Positions 10,255 through 21,745 of a stretch of DNA of 64,000 nt are shown piece by piece (position 1 is the stretch's first letter; every line of letters starts with the position of its first letter). Under the pieces are notes generated by a model. It was not told where the DNA came from, made no database searches, and saw only the letters and a program-made list of their open reading frames with translations. Source of the DNA: Crocodylus rhombifer (taxonomy: Eukaryota > Chordata > Crocodylia > Crocodylidae); contig JAVSML010024243.1 in NCBI GenBank assembly GCA_038503035.1, forward strand, positions 128,647-192,646, in the 5' to 3' direction. Made by a program: the position numbers and the translations under genes.

Positions 10255-10640
10255 TAATAGCAACGTGCGTGTTGGTCCTTGCCACCAGTTGGAACACGAA
10301 GTCAGTGGCTTTATTGTCAACTTCATCACAGTGGAATTGGTATTATTATTTTGGTAAACCAGGTATAATCTTACTTGATGATAATGTAGAATTTTGTTAA
10401 GCAGAATCAGTTACTTCTATCTGTGATATGAATGTGCATGTGTGAATCTAAAATTACTTTTTGTTGAATCTGCCTATGGCAATGAGTACATAGTTTTATT
10501 TTGTTTACAACCTATTCCATGCTTGCCAGCCTGGCACCACTTTTCCCCATGTTTGTGATTGGAGTAATTTATTTGTGGATACCTGCAGACAGACTTAACA
10601 CTATCAGCTGCTAAGTTTTAGAAAGATGCTTCTAGCTTTC
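10255..10640. other. Possible conserved non-coding element
   Basis: Non-repetitive sequence with CpGs retained (caacgtgcgtgttgg, gaacacgaagtc) and mixed composition inside very AT-rich surroundings. There is no open frame. This kind of texture is common in vertebrate conserved non-coding elements, but conservation cannot be seen from one sequence. Confidence 0.25.
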
Positions 10641-11639
10641 TTATTCTCACATTATGTGCTAGTAATAGTTCAGGTAACAATAAATGTATATTTGTAAATT
10701 GAGGACAAAAAGGGGGTGTTTCCAGGTATATCGAGAACATACACTGAAGCAACAGAAAAAATGTGGACCTTCAAATATCTCTGAAAAAAACCCATAAGGT
10801 AGAGCTGAAAAATTTTAATGCATTGTAGCTATGAATAATATAAAGATTCATAACTGTCTACTTTAAGATTAAACAACCTTTCAAACAAACATTTATGTCA
10901 AACACTGTATTTGTAAAAAGTCCCAAATTCTCTTATACCTGTGTATTAGGATAAAATATGGTATGTACAAAATATACAGTATTAGTTGTTTCTCTCGTTT
11001 TTGTTTAATACAAACAGGAATGCAACTGATGCTTAATGCAGTATTTATTGTATATATTTCTTCAAGCTATATTATATTTATATAATACAACCAGTATATT
11101 ATTGACTCATACCTTGTGCTGCTTAACAATACAAAATAATTTATTTTGTGATATATTAGGAACTGAGTATATTGGATTCAAAAGTGGTATAATTTTATTT
11201 CTTAAATTTACAGTGAAAAATACTACCTACAGATATGACTCAGACACTGACATTTTTGGGTTTTTTTCCCAGGGGAACTTTTTCTTACTCATATGAACTA
11301 TTTTAATTTGCTTGTACGCAACAAGTGACAACCACTAATACACATAGAGTAGCTATTTTTGTCACTATTCTATTCTATAATGTCTTTATACTTACTGCAT
11401 ATAAAATAAAATAAGGATAGTAGTGGGAAGAAATATTTTTGAAACAAAATAATGATATACATATTCATGCAGCAAATTAATTTCTGTTGATAGGAAAGTT
11501 TTACCTTATGACCATCTAATTTGGCAGAAATAGAAGAATACATGAAAAAAATCTTTTAAAAAAAGAATTGAAAAAGCAAAGCGAAGTATAGTTGAATGCA
11601 CAGCAACATGGTATATTTACAGACATTCAGAAAGTTAGA
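10641..11639. other. AT-rich DNA, no gene seen
   Basis: Very AT-rich, with an 86-codon ORF at 11036-11296 of low-complexity, hydrophobic composition that I regard as chance. No repeat could be named. Confidence 0.5.
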
Positions 11640-12620
11640 TTGGGTAAAAAAATGGCCACCTGATCTAATTTAGTTCACCCACATCCAGACCTTAGACTTC
11701 GATTCTCATTTAGATTAATCGAAGTGCCAAAATGTATAGACATTCCCCAAAGTTTAGACTGGTCAAAAAATGGCCAGACTGATCTCACATTAGTTCACCT
11801 AAGAGCAGCACTAAGATAGGGCAAAGTTGCACTGATCTAACAGAACATCTATCCATGTTCAGAGTGCAGGCCTGGGGCCGGAAAAGCCCAGCTGCTTACC
11901 CCAGCCCCAGGGCTGCAGTTTTTTACAAACATGCCCCAGTGCCAATTTTACCAGCATTTGCTGGTGCCGGGAACCCATTGAAAGTAAGCGGTGGTGGGGA
12001 GGGTTGGTCTGCAGACAGTGGTTGCTCCTCTGAAGGTGAGAAGGGTTGGGGGAACCTAAAACTGGCCCTCAGTGGGGAGAGAGCCACACTGATCCTGCCA
12101 GCCCCTGGACTTCACCAAACCCCTGCAGCAGCACTAGCCCCCTGATCCCACCAAGTCCCTCCTCACAGTCCCTCCCTAGCTCATCTGACCTGCCTTCCCA
12201 TCGCCACCCCGACTTACTTCAATTGGGCTCTTAGAACCAGCGAACATCTGTGAAACCAGCACGGGGAGCAGTTTGCAGGATAAGGGATGGTTCAACAAAA
12301 TCAAGGAACTGGGGTTTCCTGTTTCCCCAAAACCTGCTGTGGACCCTGCTAGCACTCTGATTCCACAAAGCCCTCCCAGACCTACCAACTCCCCTCCCCC
12401 TGTGGCCCCTGCTAGCCCCCTCATTCCCACCAAGCCCCCTGCAGACCATGTTAGCCCCCCAGTTCTGCCAGCTTCCCCCACACTCTTACCAGCTCCCTAA
12501 TCCTGTCTACTCCCCCCAACCCCAATTTACCTTAGCTAGGGCTCCCAGTACCTATCTGATCACTGAATTAGATCAGGCAGCTATTTTACCCCAGTCTAAA
12601 TCAATATAACATAACACTTA
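11640..12620. mobile_element. Foldback DNA transposon with GC-rich core
   Basis: The left arm carries two related copies of the motif 'ttagactggtcaaaaaatgg' / 'ttagattgggtaaaaaaatgg' followed by 'ctgatct...ttagttca' (11648-11700 and 11754-11802). The complement of the right arm (about 12551-12600) reads 'tttagactggggtaaaat', then 'cctgatctaattcagt'. The arms are therefore inverted repeats. Between them lies about 700 bp of GC-rich, CCCC-rich DNA with degenerate tandem words (gctagccccctcattcccacc type, roughly 12340-12480). These give proline-rich chance ORFs on both strands. A second family member is at 32515-32990. No transposase is encoded, so it would need enzymes in trans. Target duplication not resolved. 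Confidence 0.6.
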
Positions 12621-14069
12621 ATTCAGAATTTGCACAAACAAATTTAAGCCTACTTTTACAAATGTACCATGGAATCTTTAATAATTTCCTGTAGTCAAAA
12701 GATTTTAGAAGGGACTCATGAAGAAGCCCATTGCTACTGAAGTTGTGCTGGTGTTGGGTCTCTATTAACACAGAGGGAAGAATTCCACCTAAAGAATCCC
12801 TAGCATATATAGCACACAGTTGTTTCTTAGAAGTCTCTTACTGAACTTGGCAGGTCCCTGGGATACCATAAACTGGAATAATTCTTTCAGAAGTAGAGAA
12901 TCTCATCTCCAAAACCTTTGCAGCCACTTTCAGACTAGACAGAAATGCCACCAAAGTTATTTCCAACTTGACTTGTCTGTGAAATCATGGATACATGCAG
13001 ACATTACATGTAGAAGTTTGGGAGGTTAAACTCACAGCTTTTTTAATTAAATCCTTTACCCATATATTTTTAGCATCTAAACCTAAACTGGTATATGGCA
13101 TTGCTATGCACATTTCAGTGTTAATACATATTATACCATAGTCTTTATGAGCAATAAAGGCTGTAGTTTTTTATGTATTTAAAAAGCATACTGTTGGCCC
13201 TTTAAAAACAGGTATGACCCTGTTGGCTTATAATCAGAGCAGACATTTTGGGACTTGTAGATCTCAGCAAATTCTTTTTGTCTGGTTGGTTTAGTTCTGG
13301 AAAAAACAGAAGCAGAGATAATTTAGATGCTTTGTCTTTTCAGAGAATTGGAAAATCATATATACATAGAGAGAAAGATATTCTCCTTTGAAATCATTTT
13401 ATGTATGTGAATAACTCAAGAGAATTTAAAGCTTCTAGAAAACAAAAATTATAAGTAAAATTTCAGTGTAGTCCTCTGTCCTCTAGATCTATCTCTTCCA
13501 CAATTTGCCTTAAGCTACATAGTTCCTACATCTTTTAGCATAGTTGTGCATTTTTAGTCTGTGTATGTTTCTATCCCTTGCTGGTTTTAGAGTACTTCCA
13601 GAACTCAGAAAATTCCTCCTTTGTTTAGGAGTAACCTGGACTTCTAATTGTTTCAATTTAATTTTTACCTTTTTTGGAAAAGTGTAGCTGGAGATATGCA
13701 ACAAACTAATAAATGGGTATTGCATATGTCTTTCCCAGCATTTCTATTAGAAAGAAAACACCCACAGAGATAGGTGAACTTCAGTAATTTTCTGTTTTCA
13801 GACCTAGCTGGGAAGAAGGTGCACAGAAGGAGAAAGGCAGGTGATTCCTATAAAGTGCAAATAGAACTCAATTAGCAAAGAATTGGAGGAATAAGTTTCA
13901 GTTTTTGTGAGCTCTCTATAAGCACAGGCACAGAACAAAAGTTCTCTGGATTTGGACAACTTGCATTAATCAGAGGGATCATGTTGTTTGGATGTGACAT
14001 TGTGGGGAGAAAGATTAATTAAGAACATTTTTCCTGAATGGAAGGGTTTAAAAGGTGTGATGATGTATG
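12621..14069. other. AT-rich DNA, no gene seen
   Basis: No ORF above 71 codons and no recognisable repeat. Slightly GC-richer patches near 12820-13030 and 13800-13900 carry no motif that I recognise. Confidence 0.5.
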
Positions 14070-14590
14070 TCATTCAGGCCTGAGCTGGGTAGGCAATTCA
14101 GCAGCCTTACAGTTGATGGAGAAGATGGTATATGGATGGTCTCTGGAATGAAGAGGAAGTTGAGGCAGCAGAAGGAAAGAAAAAACATCTTGGGTAGGTA
14201 ATATTAGGGTAGTGGCAGAGTTTGTTATTGTGAAGGGGGAAAAGATGGAGGAGCTTGTACTGCCTACTTCTGAAATTATCTTAGCAAACTCCTGTTGCAG
14301 CATCAAATAAAGTGGGTAGTGCTGCTTGCTGTCCAGGACCTGCAACAACTGGAGAAAGAGCTCCCAAGATTCTGCAGGGTATGGAGCCTGTTGAACACGT
14401 CGATTTTTGGCCATGGGGATGCTGGGCCTGGAAGACCCTTAAGGCTTCTTCCATGCATTTGAGCAAGTGGTTAGTATTCTGCAGGGAGGGGGCTTCTAGA
14501 GTAGCTAAGGTGAGACGCTTTTTGGAGAGGAGGTGCAGGAATTGTAACAAACCTCAAGAGACAAGCAGTCTGGCTTGTATCCTGAAATGA
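14070..14590 (-). other. Unidentified region with overlapping 114- and 89-codon ORFs
   Basis: GC content rises and two overlapping minus-strand ORFs occur (14070-14414, 114 codons; 14281-14550, 89 codons), in different frames. The first has an amphipathic leucine-rich start (SWELFLQLLQVLD) that superficially resembles transposon or retroelement proteins. I cannot assign it to a family; chance or a decayed mobile-element gene are both possible. Confidence 0.25.
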
Positions 14591-15024
14591 AGGCAAATGT
14601 TTTAGTCAGACTAGGACTGATGTAAGAGGCACCCTAATTCAATGCGAATAAATACCCTACTACAGAAGGCAACGACAGTATGTACGACAACCTGAGGATT
14701 TTAGGGATGTGATCAGACTAGGGAGATGAGGGACTCTGAAGTTACCTTGGATGAAGACTTTTCAAAAGGATCACTGTCCTTTCCTCCTTCCCCCACTTCA
14801 GTCCCTAAAGTTGTATTTTGTTCTGGGATAGCAGGGATATCTTGGTAATGTTTTCAGTGACACGCACCTGGACACACGCATGCAAATATTTTCAGTGATG
14901 CATGCATCCTTTTTTTTGGATCTGTTAATTGGGAGTAATTGTGTGTGAAGATATATCAGCTGTAGGGGCATTTGAGATCCATTTAAAGATGTTGCCCAGC
15001 CCCTAAGTATGATGCTAGGTAAAC
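14591..15024. other. No gene or named repeat seen
   Basis: Mixed-composition DNA with short ORFs only. The palindromic pattern 'ttttcagtgacacgcacc' / 'ttttcagtgatgcatgca' at 14851-14910 is a short local duplication. Confidence 0.4.
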
Positions 15025-15120
15025 CAAGGGTCAGCAACCCACAGCCACTGGATCAGATCTAGCCTGCAAAAAGGTCTGACTCAGCTTGTGGAATCACAAA
15101 AGTTTTGAGCAGCACCTGAG
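15025..15120. mobile_element. hAT-like MITE end fragment
   Basis: 'gggtcagcaacccacagccactggatcagatctagcct' has the layout seen at the ends of several short elements here (26588, 49505, 50925): a GGTCAGCAACC-type terminus followed by a 'gatc(a/t)gatctgg' block. The opposite end was not found, so only a fragment is called. Confidence 0.4.
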
Positions 15121-18100
15121 CTTCCTGCCCCCACTGAATTGGCCTCCTTCACAGTCCTTCCTGCTCCTTTCTGGTGCCTGTATTTACTCTGCAGTAAGGG
15201 TAAGTGCAGGTGGGCTTGAACTCTCCAGTGGGAGCAGGGTGAAAGCTTCCACCCAGGGCTGTAAAATGTTGCCAACTCCCATGTTGGACCATCACAAAGG
15301 AAGAAGTTTTGATTTGAGATGTGCTGTGGAGGTAGGACTAAAGGAATGCCTGGAGACATTAGGGAAAGGGTGGTCCTGAGAAATGTGGGGTCTTGCAAAT
15401 GAGGAAGACAGCTGAAGATGGAAGAAGTGTGTACTCTATTCACAGAGCTGTGAAAGCTCCAGGTACCTGAAGTGAGTCAGGATGCAGGCAAGCCTGCAGC
15501 ACTTGACTATGATGAAAGTTTGCACTGCAGTTCTACTGAAGAGCCAGTTTGTGACTGGAAGATGAGACTCTAGGAGAGGTTATAAGAACTACTGGGAAGC
15601 AGTTGTGTGAGAGGCAAGGATTTCTTATGGTGATATCTTTTATTGGACCAACTGCATTATTGGGGTAGTTAGGAGTGGCTGCAGGAAGTCACCCAAAGCA
15701 AGGCTATTCTAGGCAGTGTAAATAAGCTGTGGGAATCAGCTTACTTTCACCCACTATGTCCAAATCCTCAGTCTGAGATACCTTATAGCTTGGCCCTTCC
15801 AAGCTGAGAGCTGAACTGGGGCCGTCCCCAAACCTCCACTGAGAAGCTTGCTATTGCTTGGGTATTACATTACCCAAAGGTTGTTCTCATTTGTGGACTG
15901 CCATCCTATTTGTAATGTACTGATTTTCCCATGCATTTATTTATTCCCTTTATTATGCCAGTACTTGCTTTGTACCCTTCCTTTAACCCCCACCCCCTTT
16001 AGTTGGTTTCTGGAATTTGCTTTCCTAATCTTACTACTTTTTCTTCCTATTATTATTCTTGCATGTTTCCTTTTTTCTGCTTTATTCACTTGTCAGTGGC
16101 CTTTTCTTCTGTCTTTAAATTTCATCCTCAGTTTCTCCTTCCTTGGTAGCTTCTTCTCAGTTGTGCCTTTTTTCTAGCGCATACTTTTTTCTCCTCTTAC
16201 TCGTCGTAAGTTTTCCTTTGTAAGGTCTGCCTGCATTATGATATCTCCCATCTCTCTCCCTCCCAGTGATCAGCAGCATTGTTCTGCTCTGTTTAAAGAC
16301 CTAGAGCAGCATTTCTTACACTTAAGCCTGTGGCTCCATCAGGCGCTCATAATACTGCTAAATGTTTATACAGAAGTATGAGCAACAACGTGAATGAAAA
16401 AGATGACTAACTTTTTTTACAATATGGTGATGAGTTGATCAAAAGGAGGATATTTCACTTCAGCATTACCAGAGCTGCTGCTTGTTTTTGAAGGTGGCAA
16501 AACTCTTTAGTAACCTTTGTTAGATCTTAAAATTGAAACAAGCTCAGCAAAAATAAGTTATGAATGGATTCTGGACCATCCCCGAGTAAGTTGTGAAGAG
16601 CCATCAGCAGCCTTAAATTTTGCTTTTCTGCTTTTTAAGGAGTAATGTTCACCTTCATTTTAGTGCATGGGAGTTTTTGCAGGAGGCTAAGGATTACACT
16701 GAAGTGATTAGTGAGTCCAGGCCCTAACTATGTGCAGACTTAATCTGTAGAAGAAGCTGATGACTCTATCTGGTAAGAGCCTCTTGACAGAGAAATGTTT
16801 TTGTCTGGTACAGAGGAAAAGGAAGGTTTAAAAAGGGAGGATGTTTGAAGTGGAAAGTGCAAATTAAAACATTAATGGGAAATATGATTGGCAAGGGCAA
16901 TTAGAAACAACACAGTTTGGATAAAATAAACTCGGAAGCCATTTTTTGTTTGAGCAACTTAAAAAAAAAAAAACAACTGACAAGGACCTGAGATTCAGTC
17001 ACTTCAGGTTTCTTTTCTTTTATCAGGAAGCTTGCTGAAGACTCAAATCGCTAGAAAATGGGGCCTTTTGGTAAAGCAGATAGGAGCAAGCTTTGAAATT
17101 CCTGATTCACTTTTCAAATGGCTGACATTTCTTTAATTTCCTCCTTGCTTTTAAAATATTATCAGTTGCCCTTTCCCATTCTGAGTTTCTAATTGTTTCT
17201 AAAAATGATAATCGTTTTCTGTTGTAACAGTATTTTAAATTACACGCTCTACAGCTTTGTAACATGCAATTCATAGCTCTGTTTTCTTTTGTTTTTAAGT
17301 TATCCAGCTTGCCTTAGAAGCTTGTCTGGGCTTTCAAAAAGTGTATTTAAGTCTTTAACTTCATAGTGCTTGGGACCTAAAAGGACCTATTCATTTCTGC
17401 TTGAGAGAAGCTGCTTTCTGTTGAGAACTTTGCTCTTCCTAAGGCTTCCCTTATTTCTCTTCTTGATGTAGCAAGAGAGAGAGGAAAAAAAGGAACATTA
17501 ACAATTTAGGAAAACTGACTTCTGGCCAGTATCCTGTAGTAGGCAAAGAATACAAAGGGGAAAGAAAACTGTGCTGAGATTGAATGACTGAGGATGTACT
17601 GAATGCTGTTCTGTTGCACCTAGTGGCTGCAAGTGACCCTATTGTGACAGAGTAAAATAGAGTCCCTGTCCCAAAGTGTTTACAGTCTCCTCACAGATGG
17701 AGATGGCGTGGTTGGAAGACATGAAATAGTATTATCATCATGTTTATGGCTAGGGAACTAAAAAAATTTCCCAAGGTAACATGGCAGAGTCAGAAATTGC
17801 ATGTAGCTGTGGGTCATAGTGCAGAGATTTAAACACAATGCAATCCTTACTTCTCAAATATTAAAAAAAATAAACAAACTTGAGTGTATGCACATGTGGT
17901 AGATAGTAAAATAACAGTAGGGTTCAAAAATAGTAGTTGCATTGGATGCCTTAAATGAGGCTTTCTGTGGTGGATGCTTGCATACTTTGCAGTGTATTAT
18001 GGTGGTGTATTGTTTGTCCATTTCAATGAACCTTAATTCTTATATTTTCTAGGGTTCCAGAGCTTAGTCCTAATGTTTACACTACAACACTATTTTGAGA

Positions 18101-18540
18101 GCATTTCCTCTAGCACGTTAATGTTGCTTCTGCTCAACTTTTTTTTTTTTTTATTAATGAACAGACTACTCGTACAGTCTTTCTTAATCTAGAAAACCTT
18201 GAACAGCTGTTCAGCCACAGCATTCTCAAAAACCCTTCCCGACTAGGTGTGGACTCAGTGAATGTTGAAAATCAGATGGGAATAGACCCATCTTTTGCCT
18301 CATGGATGGTTTGTTTTCATTCTCCATTTTTTAATCTTATTATTCCTCCATGCAGTAAAATGTTAGGACATCTTAACACCTCCTCCCCCTCCCACCCCCC
18401 CAAAAAAACCCAAAACAAACCACAACAACAACAAAACTATAAACAATATTCAGAGGCTTGTAGTTTGTTTCCTTAAAGAGAAGGAATTAATGGAAAAAGC
18501 AAGTTCTTTGGGTCCTTCTAGAAATTCAGGTAAAGGTCTG
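15121..18540. other. Mostly unique-looking DNA; small repeat traces only
   Basis: At 15630-15660 'ggtgatatcttttattggaccaactgcat' (only partly quoted here as ttttattggaccaactgc) matches the tail of an old vertebrate SINE/LINE-type repeat that I recall only loosely. 16310-16640 has hAT-like wording at its edges. Homopolymer T occurs at 18139-18152 and a C-rich then AAC-rich simple stretch at 18377-18440. ORF 15848-16177 (109 codons) is a T-rich, hydrophobic low-complexity frame and not a credible gene. Confidence 0.4.
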
Positions 18541-18814
18541 ATGCATGTTCCACACAGTCGTGCCTCCTGCCAGGCCATGGGTGCATAGCGGGAGGTGTAA
18601 TTGTGAGATCTAACAGGAGGTGTGATTGTGGGATCCAGCAGGAGATCCAATCACACCTTATTCCTGATGCAAGGGAAGATGGAGATCATGATCCTGGGCT
18701 CCCTCTGCACTTGGAAGTGGCAAGCTCCTGTGGCTGGAAGCCCTGTCAGCTGTAGGGGTACTCACGGCCACCTATTCAGTTAACAGCATAAGAAAGAACC
18801 ACAAAGTGATTATA
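18541..18814. repeat. Short direct and inverted repeat patch
   Basis: A 25-base unit, ggaggtgtaattgtgagatc..., is duplicated at 18591 and 18616 (period 25), followed by the inverted word aatcacacct at about 18649-18658, which pairs with aggtgtgatt at 18618-18627. GC content is higher than the flanks. Class unknown. Confidence 0.45.
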
Positions 18815-18979
18815 CGTTTTTGTGGATACAGTGTATCTGGACTTCAGCAAGGCTTTTAACAAGGTCCTGTATGACCTGCTTATAAACAAATTGGAAAATG
18901 TGGGCTAGATAAAACTACTACAAGGTGGAAAGATAACTGGCTCTATAGCCAAAGGCAAAGGGTAATTATTAACAGATCC

Positions 18980-19264
18980 ATGTCAGAATGGCAAGATGTC
19001 TTGAGTAGAATCCCACAAGGGTCTGTCATGGGCCTGGGCACTTGCTTTTTTAACTATTTGGATGCTGTTGTAGAAAGCTTATTGAGCAAGTCTGCAGACA
19101 ACACAAAACTGGGAGGAATTGCAAACACATCAGAGGATAAAAATGCAATTCAGAAGGATATGGATATACTGGAAAGTTGTGTTAGACCTAACAGGATGAA
19201 ATTCAATGTGGACAAATGCAAGGTGCTACACCTCAAGAGAAATGTCAAAAACACAGATATATAG
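18980..19264 (+). pseudogene. Decayed CR1 RT: motif B to post-FADD segment
   Basis: A 94-codon piece of an old CR1 reverse transcriptase. RIPQGSVMGLG (residues 11-21) corresponds to motif B. The catalytic box reads SADNTKLGG (38-46), where active relatives have (F/Y)ADD, so the second catalytic Asp has become Asn. MKFNVDKCKVLHL at 73-85 is the conserved segment after the palm. Continuation at 19294-19488 (MEKDLGFLANYRLSM...) is shifted in frame. Confidence 0.8.
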
Positions 19265-19293
19265 TAGGTGAAACCTGACTGAATGGCACTACT

Positions 19294-19488
19294 ATGGAAA
19301 AGGACTTGGGATTCTTGGCAAATTACAGACTCAGCATGGTTCTGCAGTGTGATGCAGCCACACAAAAGGTGAATGCTATTTTGCACTGCATCAATAGAAG
19401 CATTAGGTGCAAGACACAGGAGGTGATAATCTCCTTCCACTCAGCAGTGGTTAGACCTTGTGTGGAGTACTGTGCTTTCCATTTTTAA
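19294..19488 (+). pseudogene. Decayed CR1 ORF2: thumb/C-terminal segment
   Basis: A 64-codon segment: EKDLGFLANYRLSM followed by AILHCINRSI and VVRPCVEYCAFHF. These correspond to the EKDLGV...SKM, LSCIHRCI and LVRPQLEYC blocks of the better-preserved copy at 6445-8091. The frame is broken on both sides. Confidence 0.78.
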
Positions 19489-19660
19489 AAGGATGTGGAC
19501 AGGTTTAGAGAGGGTCCAGAGATGGACAACAAAGATGATTAAGAGTTAATCATACAAATCAAGTCATACAAGGAGAGGCTGAACGAGCTAGGTATGATCA
19601 GCTAGTGAAAAAGGTGTTTGAGTGTGGACATGATAGCAGTCTTCAAATACCTGAAGGGTT

Positions 19661-19706
19661 TTTCATAGACATTAGGGCTGGAAGGGACCTCGGGAGATCG
19701 AGTCCA
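19661..19706 (-). mobile_element. 46-bp CR1 3' end inserted antisense into an older CR1
   Basis: 'tttcatagacattagggc' then 'tggaagggacctc' and 'gatcgagtcca' is the complement of a CR1 3' terminus. It interrupts the host sequence, which on its own reads 'cctgaaggg...ttgtcataaagaa'. The tetramer ggtt occurs immediately left (19657-19660) and right (19707-19710), consistent with a short target duplication. Confidence 0.75.
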
Positions 19707-19945
19707 GGTTGTCATAAAGAAGAGGGAAAGCACTCTTCTTTCTTGCTGGAGAAAGAAGATGCAGACCAAGGTTTTGAAATTGCAGCAGAGTAAGCTTAGA
19801 GTGGATATCTGGAAAAAAAAATTTCCACTGTTAGAATTAAATAGTTAAATAGTGAGGGGGTGAAACAGACTGCCTAAGGAAGCTGTGGACTCTCCATCAC
19901 TGGAAGTGTTCAAGAAGTGTTTGGACAGCTACCAGTCAAGGAAGA

Positions 19946-20215
19946 ACTAGGCATATCGGCCATGTGTAGATGAAATGAGAGGTGTGCGTACACAACACTT
20001 TAAAGCATCCTAAATGCTTTTGCACTGCTTTAATGGTGTCAGTGTTTGCATGCCTTGGTGGTGTCTTGTGCATTAATTCCAGGTGCTGTAGGAAATTCAG
20101 TGCTGTAATGCCCCTTAAATGACTCAGGGTGCAGCAAACTAAAACTCTGTGGAGCAAAGCACTGGGCTGTGTACAGGTCAGGGGCAAAGCTTTATTTCCC
20201 AGGATGCCTGCAGGA
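19946..20215. mobile_element. Probable MITE
   Basis: 'ccatgtgtagatgaaatg' at the left and dense 'cacttt(a)aagc'/'gctttaatgg' inverted words inside resemble the foldback elements elsewhere in the window that carry a gtgtagac-type motif. The right end is unclear. Confidence 0.35.
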
Positions 20216-20769
20216 CTTCCTGCAGAACCCAAGAAAAGCAGCGAGCCTGATATTTTCCTGGTTTACAATATTATTTATGTTGTTTAACAAAAATAGACAC
20301 TTTTTTTTTGTATTTAAAACAAAATGACATTTGGAAAATGGTTCCTTTCTCTCTTTACCTGTCCTGTTGTACAACACTGATATATTTAAACATGGTCTTC
20401 CCACAATAACTTGTATAAAACAAATACAAGAGTTGTAAGCACAGAGAAACATAGGTCAGCAAAGAGAGGATGAACTCCTACAGTTCAACTTTCTCTTCTT
20501 CTGATTCCTGACCAAGTTGTGTAGGCATAACAGCCTACCCACTCAGATTCTTTTTAAGACCAGAGCCTAAAAGCAGTACTCCATATTCAGAATTTCCACC
20601 ATTGCTCTAATGCTGCAGTAGCTGGTAGCTTTCAGTGCTGCAATATAAATATTTACTCTTGTGCAGTAATAAAATAATAAATTCAAATGGCTTATGGGCC
20701 AGACAATGGAAAAAAAAAAAAATCCCCATCAAAACTGTAACCGGGAAGTTTTGAAGCATTTGGCTTCTC
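20216..20769. other. AT-rich DNA, no gene seen
   Basis: Short ORFs only and no recognisable repeat beyond an A-run at 20710-20721. Confidence 0.45.
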
Positions 20770-21160
20770 CTTCTGTGACATCCGAGATACTGAGCCTATC
20801 CAGTGTTTGAGGGTTAATAGAATTTTGGCTATGCCTTTATCTCTCAGTTCACATGTAGTGAGATGCATTGGGTGGGGAGGCAGACGATGAATAAAATGTG
20901 TGCCAATTGGAAAATACGCATTTAATCGTCTTTCTTTTCTTTAAATAAAATGAACAGTTTGATTAATTTAGGAAAAATCATAAATTCAGTTGTTGAATTG
21001 TCAAATATATCTCCCTTACTGATTTTGATTACTGATATTCCTAGTGCTGATAAACCAGATTTTAAATGAGGTTACCATTTTACTTTGTTTTCAAAAAGAA
21101 AAATGTAATCTTTATGCTCAACGTTATAATGTTGTGAAGTACTTAACCATACTAAAGAAC
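20770..21160. other. Possible conserved non-coding element
   Basis: Non-repetitive DNA with retained CpGs (catccgagat, cagacgatga, atacgcattt, aatcgtcttt) and homeodomain-like TAATT/ATTA words. No open frame. Conservation is a hypothesis to be tested by alignment. Confidence 0.28.
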
Positions 21161-21525
21161 AACAGTGTTTGCTTATAACATTTGCAGTTCACACATCCCT
21201 CTTTTTTTTTAATAATTTCATCACTGACATCTAAACTGATGTCCTTACTGAATGTATATTCCCAAAACATCCTAGTATTATTTTATTGACTTGCACAGTG
21301 TGCATTGTTGGAGATCCCGATGTAAGAATTTGTGTGCAGAAATGTGAACCTTAACGTCAATATTTCTTCTCTAATTTATGAGCACAGAGTATATTCATCT
21401 GTATAATGTGTTCATAACATTTATTCTGATTTGCAAGGACTTCATTAATGGACGTTTAGAAATTGTTTGCATTACTACCAGAAAATTTGCTATGATGTGC
21501 TAGCTGTTTGTTGGCATTGTTCTCT
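21161..21525. other. AT-rich DNA, no gene seen
   Basis: Nothing beyond short ORFs and a T-run near 21202. Confidence 0.5.
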
Positions 21526-21527
21526 TA

Positions 21528-21557
21528 AAAAATAAATAAATAAATAAATAAATAAAT
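21528..21557. repeat. (AAAT)n microsatellite
   Basis: About seven near-perfect tandem copies of the tetranucleotide aaat. Confidence 0.95.
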
Positions 21558-21745
21558 GATTTGCTGTCTGGTTATGCTTTTTATGCAACCAGTTTATTTT
21601 ATATTCTGTATGTTAAAGATGGATTTGGGGTAGTTGCAAACAGCCTCAAGGACCAACTAGGTATCAAGAATTGACTAAAAGATTAAGGCAGACAGCAAAC
21701 TCTCCTGCTGCTCTTAATAGACTGCCTCAAACTTCCCACTATTCC

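Larger units (their letters stand above)
18815..19945 (+). mobile_element. Old CR1-family LINE fragment with a nested CR1 tail
   Basis: The region from RT motif A (translation of 'ctggacttcagcaaggctttt' at about 18837: LDFSKAF) to near the ORF2 C-terminus (complete words such as 'ctggaagtgttcaagaag' near 19900). Frames are broken in several places; 5' and 3' ends are both lost. A 46-bp antisense CR1 3' end sits inside at 19661-19706. The region after 19945 looks like a separate MITE. Confidence 0.85.

Noticed and set aside
12046..12500. Proline-rich protein gene
   Set aside because: The proline codons come from C-rich tandem repeats in the core of a foldback element; the opposite strand is equally open.
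15848..16177. 109-codon membrane protein
   Set aside because: The frame is a T-rich low-complexity stretch giving Phe/Leu runs; no start context, splice context or family match.
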